Below, one piece after another: positions 35,863 to 48,300 of a stretch of 64,000 bases of DNA (the stretch's first letter is position 1; the number at the start of each line of letters is the position of its first letter). Below the pieces are notes generated by a model. It had not been told where the DNA came from. It saw nothing but the letters and a program-made list of their open reading frames with translations, and did no database searches. The position numbers and the translations under genes were made by a program. This DNA is from Loxodes magnus. Taxonomy: Eukaryota > Ciliophora > Karyorelictea > Loxodida > Loxodidae. The stretch lies in contig CAMPDV010000192.1 in NCBI GenBank assembly GCA_946699065.1, positions 372,001-436,000 of the forward strand. Reading direction: 5' to 3'.

Positions 35863-36529
35863 TACAGAAATTTATTTCAAAACAAAATAATTCCTTTATC
35901 AATAATATAAAACAGAGTATATATAAATAAGACGAAATAAAATAACAAAAAATTTTCCAGAAAAGCTATAAAAACCTTTACAATAAATTTTTTAGATCTA
36001 TGGTTAAGCTTGAATTTCAAAGTCTTGCAAATGAATTTAAGTTTAGAATGATATTCAAATTTAATTAAAAAACAATATAAATTTAATTAATTTTTTGAAC
36101 TATAATTAATTATAAGTTTTTAACATGAAATTTTTCCTTTAAAATATGTTCAAACACTTATCATTCTTCAATTTAGCTCAAAAAACAATAAAAAATCCTT
36201 TTATGATATTATTGAAAAACTAGAATTATTTTAAAACGTGTAAAATACAGCTTTTGATATTATCTTTTTTTAGAAATGAAACAGAAAATAATTTATATTT
36301 AAAAAAATAATAAAACTTAGCTATATATAGTAAGTCATTTTATAACTCATTTATTGTTTAGTTTGAATCAAAATTTTATTTAGAAAATAAATTAAAAATT
36401 GATAATGCTTAAGTTTAAAAGGAATTGCTATTTTATTGATTTTTAATATACATTTTTTGAAACATAAAAATAGAACTAAATTAATACAATTAAAAAATAT
36501 AAATAGGAATGTTAGGTAAATTATTACAA
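35863..36529. other. AT-rich spacer before tRNA-like gene
   Basis: No gene recognised. Confidence 0.4.
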
Positions 36530-36595
36530 GACAGTGTGGCCGAGTGGTCTAAGGCGCTAGTCTTTCGGGGCGTGGGTTCAAATCCCACCGCTGTC
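36530..36595 (+). tRNA. tRNA-Leu-like gene lacking the anticodon arm, copy 1
   Basis: 66 nt. Acceptor GACAGTG pairs with CGCTGTC (7 bp) with discriminator A. D-arm GCC...GGC, T-arm GTGGG-TTCAAAT-CCCAC and a short TCTTTCGGGG variable arm are perfect. Box A (TGGCCGAGTGG) and box B (GGTTCAAATCC) are consensus, and a TTTTTTT terminator follows after ATT. Between D-stem and variable arm only GCTAG remains where a 17-nt anticodon arm belongs. A standard tRNA-Leu would have CTAG on both sides of the loop, so a deletion between direct CTAG repeats explains it. It cannot decode. Identity to Leu rests on the class II shape, discriminator A and the AAGGCGC / GGCGTGGG blocks. Ser is the alternative. Confidence 0.82.
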
Positions 36596-38189
36596 ATTTT
36601 TTTAATTAAAAAAATGTAAAAGATTTATTAGAAAATAAAAATCACAGACACAAAATAATTTAATAGACTTATTAAATTAATATTATCTTTAGTTTCTAAT
36701 TTTTACTTCATTCAATCAAACGTTTATCTGACTTAAAGCTTTTTAATAAAATAAATAGACAGGTAGTCTTAAATATAATATATTTATAGCACTTTATTAT
36801 TTATTTATTGATTGATCTAACTTTAGCAAATTTAACTAATATAGACTTAAATATTATATGATAATCACATTTAAAAAATAGTTATAAGAAAAATAAAATA
36901 AAGCAGACTAAGTTAGTCAGAAGAGTATTTCATCTTTTATTTTGAATGTTGATAGTTAAAATTTCTGCTGCTTCTAATTTTCATCTTTTGATATCCAACG
37001 ACAACGATTTAGTTAGAAATATAATAGACCTTAACTAGCTTCAATTTTAATAAAAAAGTATTCTAAATTTAAAAAATATTTCAAAGGCTTTATCATTTTT
37101 TATTTCTTCAATAATCATATTTTTTTCTTTTTAGACAATGCTAAAATTAATATATTTATATAGTAAGATTAAATTAAAAAAAGGAATAATTATAAAAGCC
37201 GGATTAGGTAAAAATATTTCAAATTTTGACTATATTTTATTATTTATCAATAACAAGCTTATTTGTGTTATAGAATAAAGCAATATTTTTTAAATATGAA
37301 AAAGAGTGCTTATTTGTAATAATTTTTCTTCTAAAAATATCATATAAAATTTAAATTTTTTTAGAGTTTTTTCTCTTATTTGAATGTTTTATTTTTCCAA
37401 GAACTTTTATAGTTAAATTAAATACGGAAATTTTTATGAAAAAATTAATGGTACTATATAGATCTACACAAAATAATGATTTTTAACTATTAACTATTAA
37501 ATAGATTTCAGGAATTAGATGGCGATTTCCAGTCCTAGTTATGTATTGATGCTCTAGCTTTTTTGTTAAAATCAGTTGAAAAGTTTAATCTATAGTATTA
37601 AGTTATTTTAGATTACCTTCTTAATTCTTTCTATTTCGTTTTAATCTAAAGCTTCATTCTTTTTTCGCTTTTTATTTAAGTTAACTTTCGGTAAAAATTA
37701 AAAATAAAGCTAAAAAATTATGATATAACTCAATAGAATCTTTTTAAAAGAAGGAGATATTTAGTTTAATAGCAAAATAATTTTAAACCAATTTCTCAAA
37801 AATCTATTTTTGTATCTTTTAGCAAAATTTTAGAAGAATCAGAAACAAAATTATTAGCAAGTATCCCAGTTTTGATGCTTATAAGTAATTTTTTTTTTAT
37901 TTAAAATAGAATGAAAATCCTTCTGATTGTTATGAAATTTCTAAAGCTTGAGATAAATATTCATAATATACTAAAAAGAGTATATAAAGAATAAACAAGC
38001 AAATCATATGACAATGGTTATCTAGCTAGCAATTTCTATAACAGCTTATATAATATAGCAACTGAAATGATATCAGGAAGTTTATGGGTTAATAGAACAT
38101 ATTATGATCATAAAATTATTCTTTTAGTAATAAAATAAAGTTATATTGCTATTTATTTTAAATACCCTTCTTATTGCTATTTTCTAATA
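36596..38189. other. Upstream region of the GTPase gene
   Basis: AT-rich, no gene recognised. Counterpart of 42535-43530 by position in the duplicated segment, but too diverged to align by eye. Confidence 0.35.
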
Positions 38190-40439
38190 ATGGGTGCAAG
38201 CCAGTCCGATGAACAATGGCTTAGAGAGCATGAAATATTGGATTTAAAAGATCGTTTATAGTAGCTTAATATACAAGATAAGGAAGGATTTGTTAATACA
38301 TCTTGAAACAAAATAGAGAATTAATTTAGAAATGCTAAGGATAAAAATACTAAATAGTTTTTATTTGCTCCTTTAGAAGTTATAAAATTGAAGAAAGCTT
38401 GGAAATGTCTCTAATAGCCTGAAACCACAAAAGATTAGCAAATCGAAGAAGAGTTAACTTGGTTTTAATATCATAGATTAAGCTCTTTATAAAACTAATT
38501 TTAATAAATGGGACTAACTTAGTATGATATTATAGACTTGGACGAAAAATAAATTGAGGAGCTTTAAAAGATTAAAGTAGATGAAAGATAAGTTTTTACA
38601 CCATAACATACCGAGTTAATTAGATAAGCATCTCTTTAAATAAAAACATAAGTAACTCGGTGCAGTCATGTAGAGGAGTTAGGAGCAGAAAAGATATTCA
38701 CAATTATCATAAGCTAAAACTAAATTTAATATTTTAACCAGTTTTTAGACAGAAAAAATTATAGACAATCTTTGATTCATTAATAAGGGACTGTTTTTAC
38801 TTTTAGTTTGAGTGATTTTAAGTTCAATGAATTACTAAGATCTTGAAATAGATAAAAAAATAAGAATTAATAAATAGACAAGATTCAATTTTAAAGGTAC
38901 ATATGTCCTTTTCTTTCTTAAAGAGAAGAAGAAAATAAAAAAACTATTGTTTTCTTAGGTGAAAGAGGATCAGGAAAAAAAACTCTTCTAAATGCTTTTA
39001 CTAACTATTTGTAAGGAATAAACCCTAGTAACACTTTACGCTATTAGCTTACAAATGCAAACAATTAATAGCAATAATAGATAAAATAAATAAGCACATA
39101 CTAAATTTAAAGTAGCTTATAAGATATTCCTTGTCTATAAGCAATAGATGTTCCAGGATTAAGCGAAGAAAATGATCTATAAGAAGATGAGCGAGCAATA
39201 GATCAACTAGTAGATAATTTAAGGAGAAATAGATAAATAGATGCTATAGTATTTGTAATCAAATCTGCTAATCAAAGAATAACACTATATTAGAAATATA
39301 TATTTGATAAGCTTCTAATGACTTTTGGAAAAGATTTTGGCAGTAATATATTTATAATGCTTACATTCTGAGATACTCAGCATTAAAATATAATTTAAAT
39401 CCTCGATAGTTAGTAATCATCTTTCCATTAAATACTTCAAGTTATGCCTGCTAAAAGATATTTCACCTTTAATAATCAAGAGAGAGTGATAGATGAAATT
39501 AACTTTAATAAAGCAGTTAAGAGTTTCAACTCCTTTTTCCTAGCATTAAAAAACTTAAAACCTATAAGTTTAAGGAACATGGAATAAATACATAACGAAA
39601 TGAAAAAAATCTGGCCTTTACTCAATTCAACACAGTAAATGCAAAATGAGATAGTTTAAAAATTTTAAAGTACTGAATAGCTTTTTGAATAACTTTAAGT
39701 CATCAAATAGAGATAAAATGAAGTTAACACTTAAGGAATGTAATAAGGAGAAATAGAAAAATACAGAGTGGTGAAAGATGATTAAAACGCAACTTACTGC
39801 ATTTAGTGTGATTTTACTTGTCATGAGAATTGCAAAATTCATCCTGATAAATTAAGAAATGAATGTTCATGCATAATTGATAGTTAATGCATTATATGTC
39901 CATAAAGATGTCACTTTGAATACCATTTTAGCAGAACCTTTGTTGTGAAAACGAGAATGGCTACCAAAAATGAAAACAGTGTGTTTAAGAAACAACTCGA
40001 TCAGATAAAATTTGAGAAAAAAGCTTAAAAAAGTAAGGTAATTTAAGTGATAGATTAAGTTATTTTGATAAATACTTAAATTTAAGAAAATGAAGATCAA
40101 ATTAGAAAGGGCATATAGGAAGTAAATAAGTACTCTCTCCTTCCCTTTTCGTTAGAATCAACCATATAATTTATAGATTACAAAATTTAGATAATTTAAA
40201 ATAATAAATCCTACGGATGGCAAAATAAAGTATCTGGCTATGAATAATAGAAAAAATAGTATGAATATATTATTAAAATATTAGGAAAAGAAAATGAATC
40301 TGATAAAGGTTTAGATCTACTAAACATGACGGAAGTAATAAAAAATCCTCAAGCTCAGTAGTATATAAGATAATAAACTTTCAAAAAGACGAAGAGCTAA
40401 ACTTTAAAAAATTGGTTTTCATTGGAATCATGGAATTGA
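38190..40439 (+). CDS. AIG1/GIMAP-like GTPase, probably N-myristoylated, with Cys-rich module
   Basis: 749 residues, ATG to TGA, intact. N-terminus MGASQS fits an N-myristoylation signal (Gly2, Ser6), suggesting membrane attachment. Residues ~1-240 are a conserved helical region also present in the remnant at 43530. P-loop GERGSGKKT at 257-265, DVPG switch (G3) at 320, and AIVFVIKS then FIMLTFWDT following as in AIG1-type septin-like GTPases. At 537-585 lies a Cys/His cluster (CIQCDFTCHENC, CSC, CIICPQRCHFEYH), a zinc-binding-like module often found after the GTPase in this superfamily. A charged coiled-coil C-terminus follows. Three internal TGA (TSWNK, RSWNR, TFWDT) read as Trp. The exact cellular role is unknown; in animals and plants this family works at membranes and in defence. 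Confidence 0.87.
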
Positions 40440-42468
40440 GATGAATAAAAACTCTAAAAACATTTATCTAAAAATATTCTTAAGAGTAAAATATTTATCT
40501 TATACTTTTAATTCTAAATATTGGAAAGAAATTAATTTCTTTATCTTACTGGGAGAAATTAATTTGAATAATCAAATATTATGAACAAAAATCAGATGTG
40601 TTTTAAATATTACATAGCCTTAAGATTATTCTTCGATATATAGCAATCACTTTCGAATAATTTTAAATAGATTTTTATTTATTCGAGTTAAGCTTTTTCA
40701 CTCAAATTTTATTTTTAGCATAATTGACTATATTCTAAGAATAGGCTAATATTTTAGATTATATCAAATGATAAGCTTAAATTTTCCTAGGATTATAATT
40801 GATAAAAAGCAGAAAAATTTACTTTATTTTGCTTAGATGGTATTTAATCATAATCAATATTTGCTATCAAGTAAATAAGCATTAGAGTGAGCTTTTTATC
40901 TCTAAAATTGCTTAATTTTTAGATTCGAAGATTAACACTTTAAGTTAACTAATCTAAGTGAAGCCTACTTTATTAGTGAAAGTATCAATAGATTATCATA
41001 ATTAATAGTTGACTATTTATTAATTTTTGTATTCCAAAGAAATTATTTTATCTATTTAGGATTAATAACTAGAGAAGGAAATAAAGACAAGAACATTTAA
41101 TTAAGAAATTATAAATTTAATAAGGAAAATGAATTAAAAAGAAAATTAGATAAAAGAATAAAACTAAAGGAATAATAAAAAGATATGAAGCTATATAGTT
41201 TATAATAAATAGAGGATAGCTTTAATAATAGTTATGAAATTACTATCTATTCAGTAGTTTAAATTAATAGATACAAAAGCTTTTTCATATTTAAATCAAA
41301 AATTGGATAGTTTTAAAAAGTTATACCAAAACTTCATTAAATCTAATAAAGATTTGTCTGGTATAAATGTTTACTCTATCAAGCTAAATAGCTATAGAAA
41401 TTTAAAAGTATATTATAGGCTACATAAATAAATTTCTTATATATGTTTTAAAATTTAAATCATTCTCTTTATATAAAGCAGTCTAAAGCATATTAAGTCC
41501 AACAACTCCTATAAACATTCGGAATGATTTTACTATATATTAAAATAATAAAGAATTATCTCTATTTTTTATGTTTATGACTTTTAGCTAATTAAGAGAA
41601 TATTTTAATTATAATTATTGAACAAAATAAAGGAAACAGGAACAATACAACTAGTAAAAATTTATAAGGCAAAGCATTAATAGTAAAATTAGTAATTTAG
41701 ATTTAATTTTATGTTTTATACTTTTATTTCTCTTTTGAACATCAATCTAAAATTTTAGAAATAAAGAAGATTGAGGAAAGATATTTGTTTTAAAATTACT
41801 TAAATTAATGAAAGAAAATAAAAATGTTTTTATATAAATAAGAGGAAAATCTTAAATGTAATCTTAATTTTAATCTTAAACATTGGAGATATTGAATTTT
41901 GTAAAAAAAGGAAAGACAAATAATTTGTAAATTATAGTGTAGAATTAAGGAAAAAACACAGATGTATTTAATTTTTAAGCATAAAATAATAAAAACAATA
42001 AAATTTAAAAGAGTTAATTTAAATGGAATAAGATATATTTAGAGTTATTTTTAATTTTAAAGCTTATCATCTTTAAATTTATTATTTTACTTTTTAGTTT
42101 AAAAATATTCATGAGATTTTTAAATTTTATCTCTTTAATATCTTTTAAGTTACTTATATCTTTTTTATATCTTCATGATAAATAAACTTGTTTTAATATA
42201 ATAAAGTATTAAGTTAAAAATTATTAACTTTAAAAAATAAATATTTGGTAAAATGATTTAGAAATAAGAAATGATAGTTATATTGCTAATAAATAACCAA
42301 TATTAGCAACATGTAGGATTTATTTTTAATTATTTAAAACTAAGAAATAAAATTGTAAAACTGGTCTAGTTATTGAAAGAAATTCTTCTAAAAAGTTATT
42401 TCAAAATGATTAACTCCAAAAGATGTCAATCTGAAATATAAATATGTTTGGTAAATAGTTTATTACAA
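40440..42468. other. 2 kb region with no assignable gene
   Basis: A plus-strand frame at about 41050-41570 is open for ~170 codons (starts LGLITREGNKDKN) but is mostly Gln, Ile, Lys and Asn from A/T codons. I do not trust it as a gene. Confidence 0.3.
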
Positions 42469-42534
42469 AACAGTGTGGCCGAGTGGTCTAAGGCGCTAGT
42501 CTTTCGGGGCGTGGGTTCAAATCCCACCGCTGTC
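42469..42534 (+). tRNA. tRNA-Leu-like gene lacking the anticodon arm, copy 2
   Basis: Identical to 36530-36595 except for the first base (A instead of G, which breaks the terminal acceptor pair). Same perfect D and T arms, boxes A and B, discriminator A and T-run terminator, and the same missing anticodon arm. Sequence upstream (TTTATTACAA) resembles copy 1 only briefly. It sits about 1 kb before a remnant of the same GTPase gene that follows copy 1, so the pair comes from a segmental duplication. Confidence 0.8.
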
Positions 42535-43079
42535 ATTTTTATTCATCTATTAGAAGTTGAAAATTAAATATCAGTTTGAAAGTAAAGCGAGAAAAAATCT
42601 CATATCACTAAAATAAAAATATTATCATATGAGAAAAGCTAAAAATAGAGATGAATATTTGTAAATTAAAATATAAAAAGCTAGGATGCTATATTGACAT
42701 GTTCTTAATCTATTATATTGAAGCAAATAGTTTTTATTCTTTCCTCTTTATTCTTCGTATAGCATCTTACAATAAGGATGCTCTATAAACATTCTTATAT
42801 GTTAGAGTATTCCAATTTAATAAGCTGATGTAAAAGTTGATAATTACATGAGTCTTTTCTTTTGAAATAGGTAGCTTATTTTATAACTAATACTTACTTC
42901 ACAGATTTAACTCAAGGGTGGAATTACTTAGATTTCTTATAAAGATGTCGGAATTAACTAGAAACTAAATTAGGCTAACAATAAGACAATAAATATTTGT
43001 GGTGTCATATTTTAGATAGTAAGGTGCTAAGCATTTATTAAATATCCGTACTAATAATAATATCAGCTAATTTATAAAA

Positions 43080-43400
43080 ATGTTTCTGGAATAATTGAAA
43101 ATATGCTGGGAGCTGAGAATGACCTCCGTGATTAAACTTTCTGGTTTTATGGCTAGGAACAAGTTCCTTTCCTGTCGCTGAGAAAATCCCTGATCAGAGT
43201 CATTTCCTGAAGGGAACACTGTCTTTAAGATTATCCGCTCTTGGTAGGGGCTTGAAGCCTGACTGTTCCTAGCGATGGAGCTCCCTAGCAGCTGTGCCTG
43301 GAGCACAACAGGATATTCCCGTTATTCCATAAAAAGATAGGGTCAAGTCGTGCAATCGGAAAGAACTTTCCAGTCCAAAATCTTTTTTAGTTGAAATTAT
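43080..43400 (+). repeat. GC-rich dispersed repeat R1, copy 2
   Basis: Aligns with 29605-29935 over ~300 bp, including the GGAACAAGTTCC hairpin and AGCTCCCTAGCAGCTGTGCC. It lies between the second tRNA-like gene and the GTPase remnant, and is absent at the corresponding place upstream of the intact GTPase, so it inserted after the duplication. Confidence 0.75.
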
Positions 43401-43529
43401 TAATAAAAAATGTTTCTGAACATTATTAAATCATAAAAATTTATGAGTATATCTATTTAAGATCAGCATGAAGGTTAGCTATAAAAATTTATTTAAATCT
43501 TTCTTTCAGCAAACGGTTCATATAACCTT

Positions 43530-43990
43530 TGTTTAACTAGTTTAAAGATCGATTATAATAACTCGATTTAGCTGACTAATAAAAATTCGTACGTTTGTCT
43601 ATACGAGAAATAGAAAATGATATTAGAATAAAAAAGGATAAGAATAAGTAAATGTATTTGTTTTGCTGCTTCGAAATTATAACGTTGAAGCTTTTAAGGA
43701 AATTTCTTTAGCCTGAAGCCACTTTGGAAGAGGAAATTGAAGAAGAAAAGATATGGATCGCAGATTATAGATTAGACTAAATAATAAAAACAGGATTAAC
43801 TTTATACTGATTTCAAATAGATGGAAGGAGATTAAAACTATAAAAGGAGGAAGTCAAAACAGCACACAGTTTTATACTAATAGCACAGAGAAATCGAAAA
43901 GTTTATTTAAGATAAAAATAATTAGGGTAAACCTGACAAAGTAAAGCAAACTCTCAAGGTCTTGTGATAATAATATACATTTAAAATTTA
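43530..43990 (+). pseudogene. N-terminal remnant of an AIG1-like GTPase paralogue
   Basis: The frame FKDRLQQLDLADQQKFVRLS, REIENDIRIKKDKNKQ, ...RKFLQPEATLEEEIEEE aligns residue by residue with residues ~20-120 of the GTPase at 38190 (LKDRLQQLNIQDKEGFV, KIENQFRNAKDKNTKQ, KCLQQPETTKDQQIEEE). No P-loop or later part is found and there is no start codon. This is the decayed half of a duplicated tRNA-like + GTPase segment. Confidence 0.78.
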
Positions 43991-45025
43991 ACATTTTTAT
44001 AAATATAAATTTGTTGTCTATGTTACTGCATAAGAGGATAAATACGTTGATATGAAGATAAATTTATTTTAAAAAAAATGTTTGTCAGTCTATTTAAAAT
44101 AAAGGTAAATATGAAGATTCCTATTTAAAAAATCTAGCTATTTTATAAAATAAATGTGTTATTAATAAAAATGGAAAAATGAGCTTTACATTAAAACTAT
44201 TGTATAAAGCATTAAAATTATTGAGTTATTAGTATAAATATCTTTTCATATTTGAAAATAAAAAAATCTTATAAATCTCATTTCGTAATTCATTTTAAAT
44301 TGTTAAATTTATAAAAATAAAAATAGTAAAATTGGAAGTATTTAAACAATATTTATATAAATCAGTGCTAGTATAAATAGGAAATATGTAGATAAAATTA
44401 GTTATTTGGAGATAAATTTTCTGAATAAAAGAAGCCAAAAATATTAAATATAATTGATTAATTTACAAGTATTAGAGCATCAAATTTACTAATTATAAAA
44501 ATTTGGAGTGTTTAAAATTCAAAATTAAGTAAAAAGAAATCACATTAATAGATTTCAGAAATTAAAAATACACTTAATTATGTAGAATGAATAAGCAGAA
44601 TATTCAACGTATACACTTTTGTTTTTTTAGACAAGGAAAGCTTTCACGAATGATATTAAGGAATTTTTTCATATAGAGAACTTATAACTTTTTTTGATAA
44701 TAATTTTCTAATAACCTGCTGTTAACTAAAGCGACATCTATAATTATCTATATATTGATTTTCATATAAAATGCTTTGCATAAGAAAAAGCTAAAGTATA
44801 TAACCATATAAATGCTTTATGAAATGGGCATTTAATATTTGGATTATCTAACTAAAAAGAAAAATTAACTTAGATGTTTACTAAGATTATTCCTTGCTAA
44901 AGATTCAAAAATTTATGAAAATATGAAAATATTAATAAAGATAAAAGAGATCAACATCAAAACTGAAAAAACTCAGCAAATATTGATAATCTGACCTAAA
45001 CTCTACCTTATTTATCTCTATTAGA

Positions 45026-45300
45026 TTGAATGAATTATGTCTGAAAATGAATATTAAAGAAGTAATAAGAAACTTAAGAAGAAAGAAATATAGCAAGTTA
45101 TCTACTGTTAATGGCTAAATCCAACAAATCTAAATTTTAAGATTAACATTTAACTAACTTTAAGAAATGGATTAGAAGCAGAATAATTCTAAATGATGAA
45201 GAAATGAGTAAATTAAACCTTCTAATTTTAAAATAAGTTTAAAACTAATAAAAGTATCTACAGAGGTTTTATCTCTTCAATAACTACATAAAAGTTGAGT
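45026..45300 (+). repeat. Dispersed repeat R2, copy 1
   Basis: About 270 bp, similar to 60802-61060. In both, a frame reads IIKEVIR(N/K)LRRKKY then KLSTVNGQ, with substitutions that look protein-like, so R2 may be a gene or transposon fragment. Not identified. Confidence 0.65.
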
Positions 45301-45652
45301 TAAATCTATCTGATTTATCTTCCAAATATTATAGAAGTTTTTCAATTTTTTAAATCTTTAAAATAAATTGCAAATATAAAATAGATAAATATTTTATATT
45401 AAAGCCATACTAGTTCTATTTATAAGAAAACATATTTAAACATGAAGAACTAGCAAAAGATAAAGTTCTCAGCTTAATTTAAGAAATAGTAATTAATAAC
45501 TTTTTAGTACTTATTAACAGTGAAAGGTATATATATACCAATTAAAAAGTATATTAAAGTATAAATTAATACTTTTTAAGATTAAAAATAAAGAGCTTTT
45601 ATACATAAGAAAGATAAAAATATATTAAAAGATTATTTACACTTACTAGTGT

Positions 45653-45674
45653 CGAACTTCACGTTTGAAGTTCG
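45653..45674. other. Perfect 9-bp inverted repeat
   Basis: CGAACTTCA-CGTT-TGAAGTTCG in otherwise A/T-only surroundings. Could be a terminator-like hairpin, a protein-binding palindrome or chance. Confidence 0.5.
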
Positions 45675-46469
45675 TGAATTTGGAGTTTAAATTATAATAA
45701 TTACTTATTAAACTTAGAAGTGGGAAATTTTATATTTCATTAATAAAGATATATTGAATATTATAAACAGGATATGCTTACTATTATTATAGTTCTAAGC
45801 ATCAAATTACTCATTATAATAAATAAAAAGGAAAAAGAATTTAATGGTAAAATTATGTTTTTTTAAGTATTAAATCATCGCGCTAATTTAAGAAATTCGT
45901 TTCAAGTATAAGATGATTTTTATATAATATATGTTTATACAGGAGAAGTAAAGATGAAAAGAGAAAATGATTATAAATATAGATATTTAATTTAAAAAAT
46001 ATAAGCATTATTATTTAACTTTTCAACTCATAAAATTGTTTTCCTCTTATTTAATTTTAAAATAAAGCTTTAAATTAAGAAAATTAATAAATTCGCATAT
46101 TATTTATGTTTGAACTAATTTAAGATAAAATTTACTCTAAATTCTCACATTTTTATGTACTATAATTTTCTTTTCTTAAAATAAGTTCCAAAAATACAAG
46201 ACTTTACTTGGCCTATTTTTACTGATTCTTTAAGATTAGTCTCTTAAACGAGGTTTTAATTAAAAATTAGTATAATTTATCTTTTTAATATATAAGCATA
46301 AAATTAATTATTTTATTTTATTTGTTAATTAAAGATTAAGATGAAAAAAATAGCATAATGAGTTATTACATTTAATCTATTATTCTTTATTTTAAGATAA
46401 ACTAGAATATAGATAAATATTGCAATAATTTAACATGCTATTTAATTATTTTATTTAATTAAGATTTAG

Positions 46470-47250
46470 CAGCAGTGGTATAGATTCCCCGATCAAATAA
46501 GAGCTCTAAAATTTTAACTCTTCGCTGCTTAAAGTTTTGATTTTCATTCTTAGTGTTTATTGCTCCTTTTGAAAGCGATACTGTAAGTTTTCTCTTGCAG
46601 ATTCTCCCTTCTTTATCATATCATAGTCCTTGATCTCACTTTATTTCTTTATTTCAGTATTATTTTTTGAATTTTTATAATTTTCTACAGGTGTTGTTCA
46701 GATCTTAGCAGCCTTTACAGAAGTAGAATCTCTTTATAGCTTTATTTTTAATAGATAACCATCATCTACTTGTTGTACTCTTCTTTTTCAATGTCCATAA
46801 TGTTGATTAAGGGGGTCTACTAATTTTTCTAGCTCTGTAGAATGCTTTCAATTTTTTATCTTTGCTCCTAAAACTTTTGTACTTAGGAATTTCTCTAACT
46901 TATTTAGTCTTGCTAATAGTTCCAAAGAGCACTAAGATCTCTTTCGTAGTTATCAAGTCTAATGTTGATTGTATCTTAAATTCCGTTATTAATCCCTTCT
47001 GCGAATTTAATATTTATTTTTTATGTTTCTTGACCTCGTCATGTCAATCCAAGAAACCTTAGTTAGCTGTTCCAAGTTGATCTTACCAGATTTAAAGAAT
47101 TCCGAGATTTTCTGGTGGAGAACAGATTTTACCTGTTATCTTGGTTTTTCCTCCGAGGCTAGAGTCACAAAATAAGTGATATTTATTGATCTGCTCAATT
47201 CCTGGTAGTGCTACTGGAAACCCGGCTCCTATTTCTTAGAATCGGCAAAG
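46470..47250 (-). pseudogene. ORF1 remnant with altered knuckle
   Basis: Minus-strand frames contain RFYFCKGCQDLNNTCRK near 46705, a knuckle with C-x2-C kept but His lost, followed by KEGRICKRKLTV at the position of the GxxYRRK signature. Frame changes upstream. The N-terminal part (47000-47250) is too broken to define a start. Confidence 0.5.
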
Positions 47251-47529
47251 AAATCTTTCCTAAAGATTTACATCTAATTATATCTATATAAATTAATACT
47301 AGCATGGTATTTAATTTATCCTTTTAATACAGTTTAAAGAGTATCGAGCATACTCTTGAAACTATCCAAATCTCAAACTTATTTAAAAAAATTAGCGTTT
47401 AATTTACCTCATATTTAGTTATAAATTTAAAGAAAATTTTAATAATAAATGCTTAAGGAAAAAATGTTATAACCCTGTAAAAAAATATAAACCAGTAAAG
47501 TGCAGAATCTAATTTTACGAAAGTGAGTG

Positions 47530-48300
47530 AATGAAAATCAAGAGATTTACTCACCAATAAATTCGTAAGTAGGAGAAACCCATTGAAAAAGAGGATTTGT
47601 CCTCCTCATATGAAGGTAAATGTCTTGTTGGAGGAATAAAATAAGCAAATTTCATTAAGTTGGAATTCTATACTCAAAATATCTAAGTAAAACGAGAAAA
47701 TCTTTAACCTTTCAGAGCAATTAAGATTCATTTTAACTTAGTACGAAGTGCTTAACGAAGAGATATAACCAACTAAAGACTTTACTTGTCACAAATAGGC
47801 ACATCACAAGAGAATAAATATGATTACAATTCCAACAACCATCTAATTAAGTAGTATCAATGTAGATAGAAAACCCTGAATACTAGTAGCTGTTTCCTCA
47901 AGTTTAATAACAATTAAATACCTTTAATTAAGAGGAAAAAATTAAAGGAATTTCTGAAAGATTAGAAAAACTAGAAAGAATAGAAAGAATCCTTATCAAG
48001 AGACAAAAAACAGGTAGAACGAAAAACATCCTGATATTGCAAATCAACACAGCACTTAATTAGAAACTGTAAAGACTTTAAAATCTTCAAGTAAGAGAAG
48101 AAAAAAAACGTTAAGACAGATCTCAAGACTTTGAATAACAAGAGAAGTAACTTACAAGAAGAAAATTCTTTAATGTCAAAACTAAGAAAGGGGGCAAGTT
48201 TATTAACCTTCCTAACAAAAAAGATCGTGAAACCTTGCAACGTTAAATTAATTAACCGTCCAATCTGGTTGAAATTCCTGAAGAAGGTTAACATTTATTA
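47530..48300 (+). pseudogene. ORF1 remnant
   Basis: Plus-strand coding-like sequence with SWYCKSTQHLIRNC near 48030 (knuckle with the first Cys as Ser; the second Cys, His and last Cys are kept). The sequence around it needs at least two frame changes. Ends in a short ATT-repeat tail (48310-48335). Confidence 0.55.

Larger units (their letters stand above)
43991..46460. other. 2.5 kb region without recognised gene
   Basis: Holds repeat R2 (45026-45300) and a perfect hairpin (45653-45674). No protein gene assigned. Confidence 0.35.

Noticed and set aside
36530..36595. tRNA with an intron or split anticodon arm
   Set aside because: Nothing is inserted; the arm is missing. No complementary half was seen nearby, and both copies show the same join at CTAG.
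41050..41570. A ~170-codon open frame after the GTPase gene
   Set aside because: Composition is almost only Gln, Ile, Lys, Asn and Leu from A/T codons. Such frames are expected by chance when TGA is the only stop.
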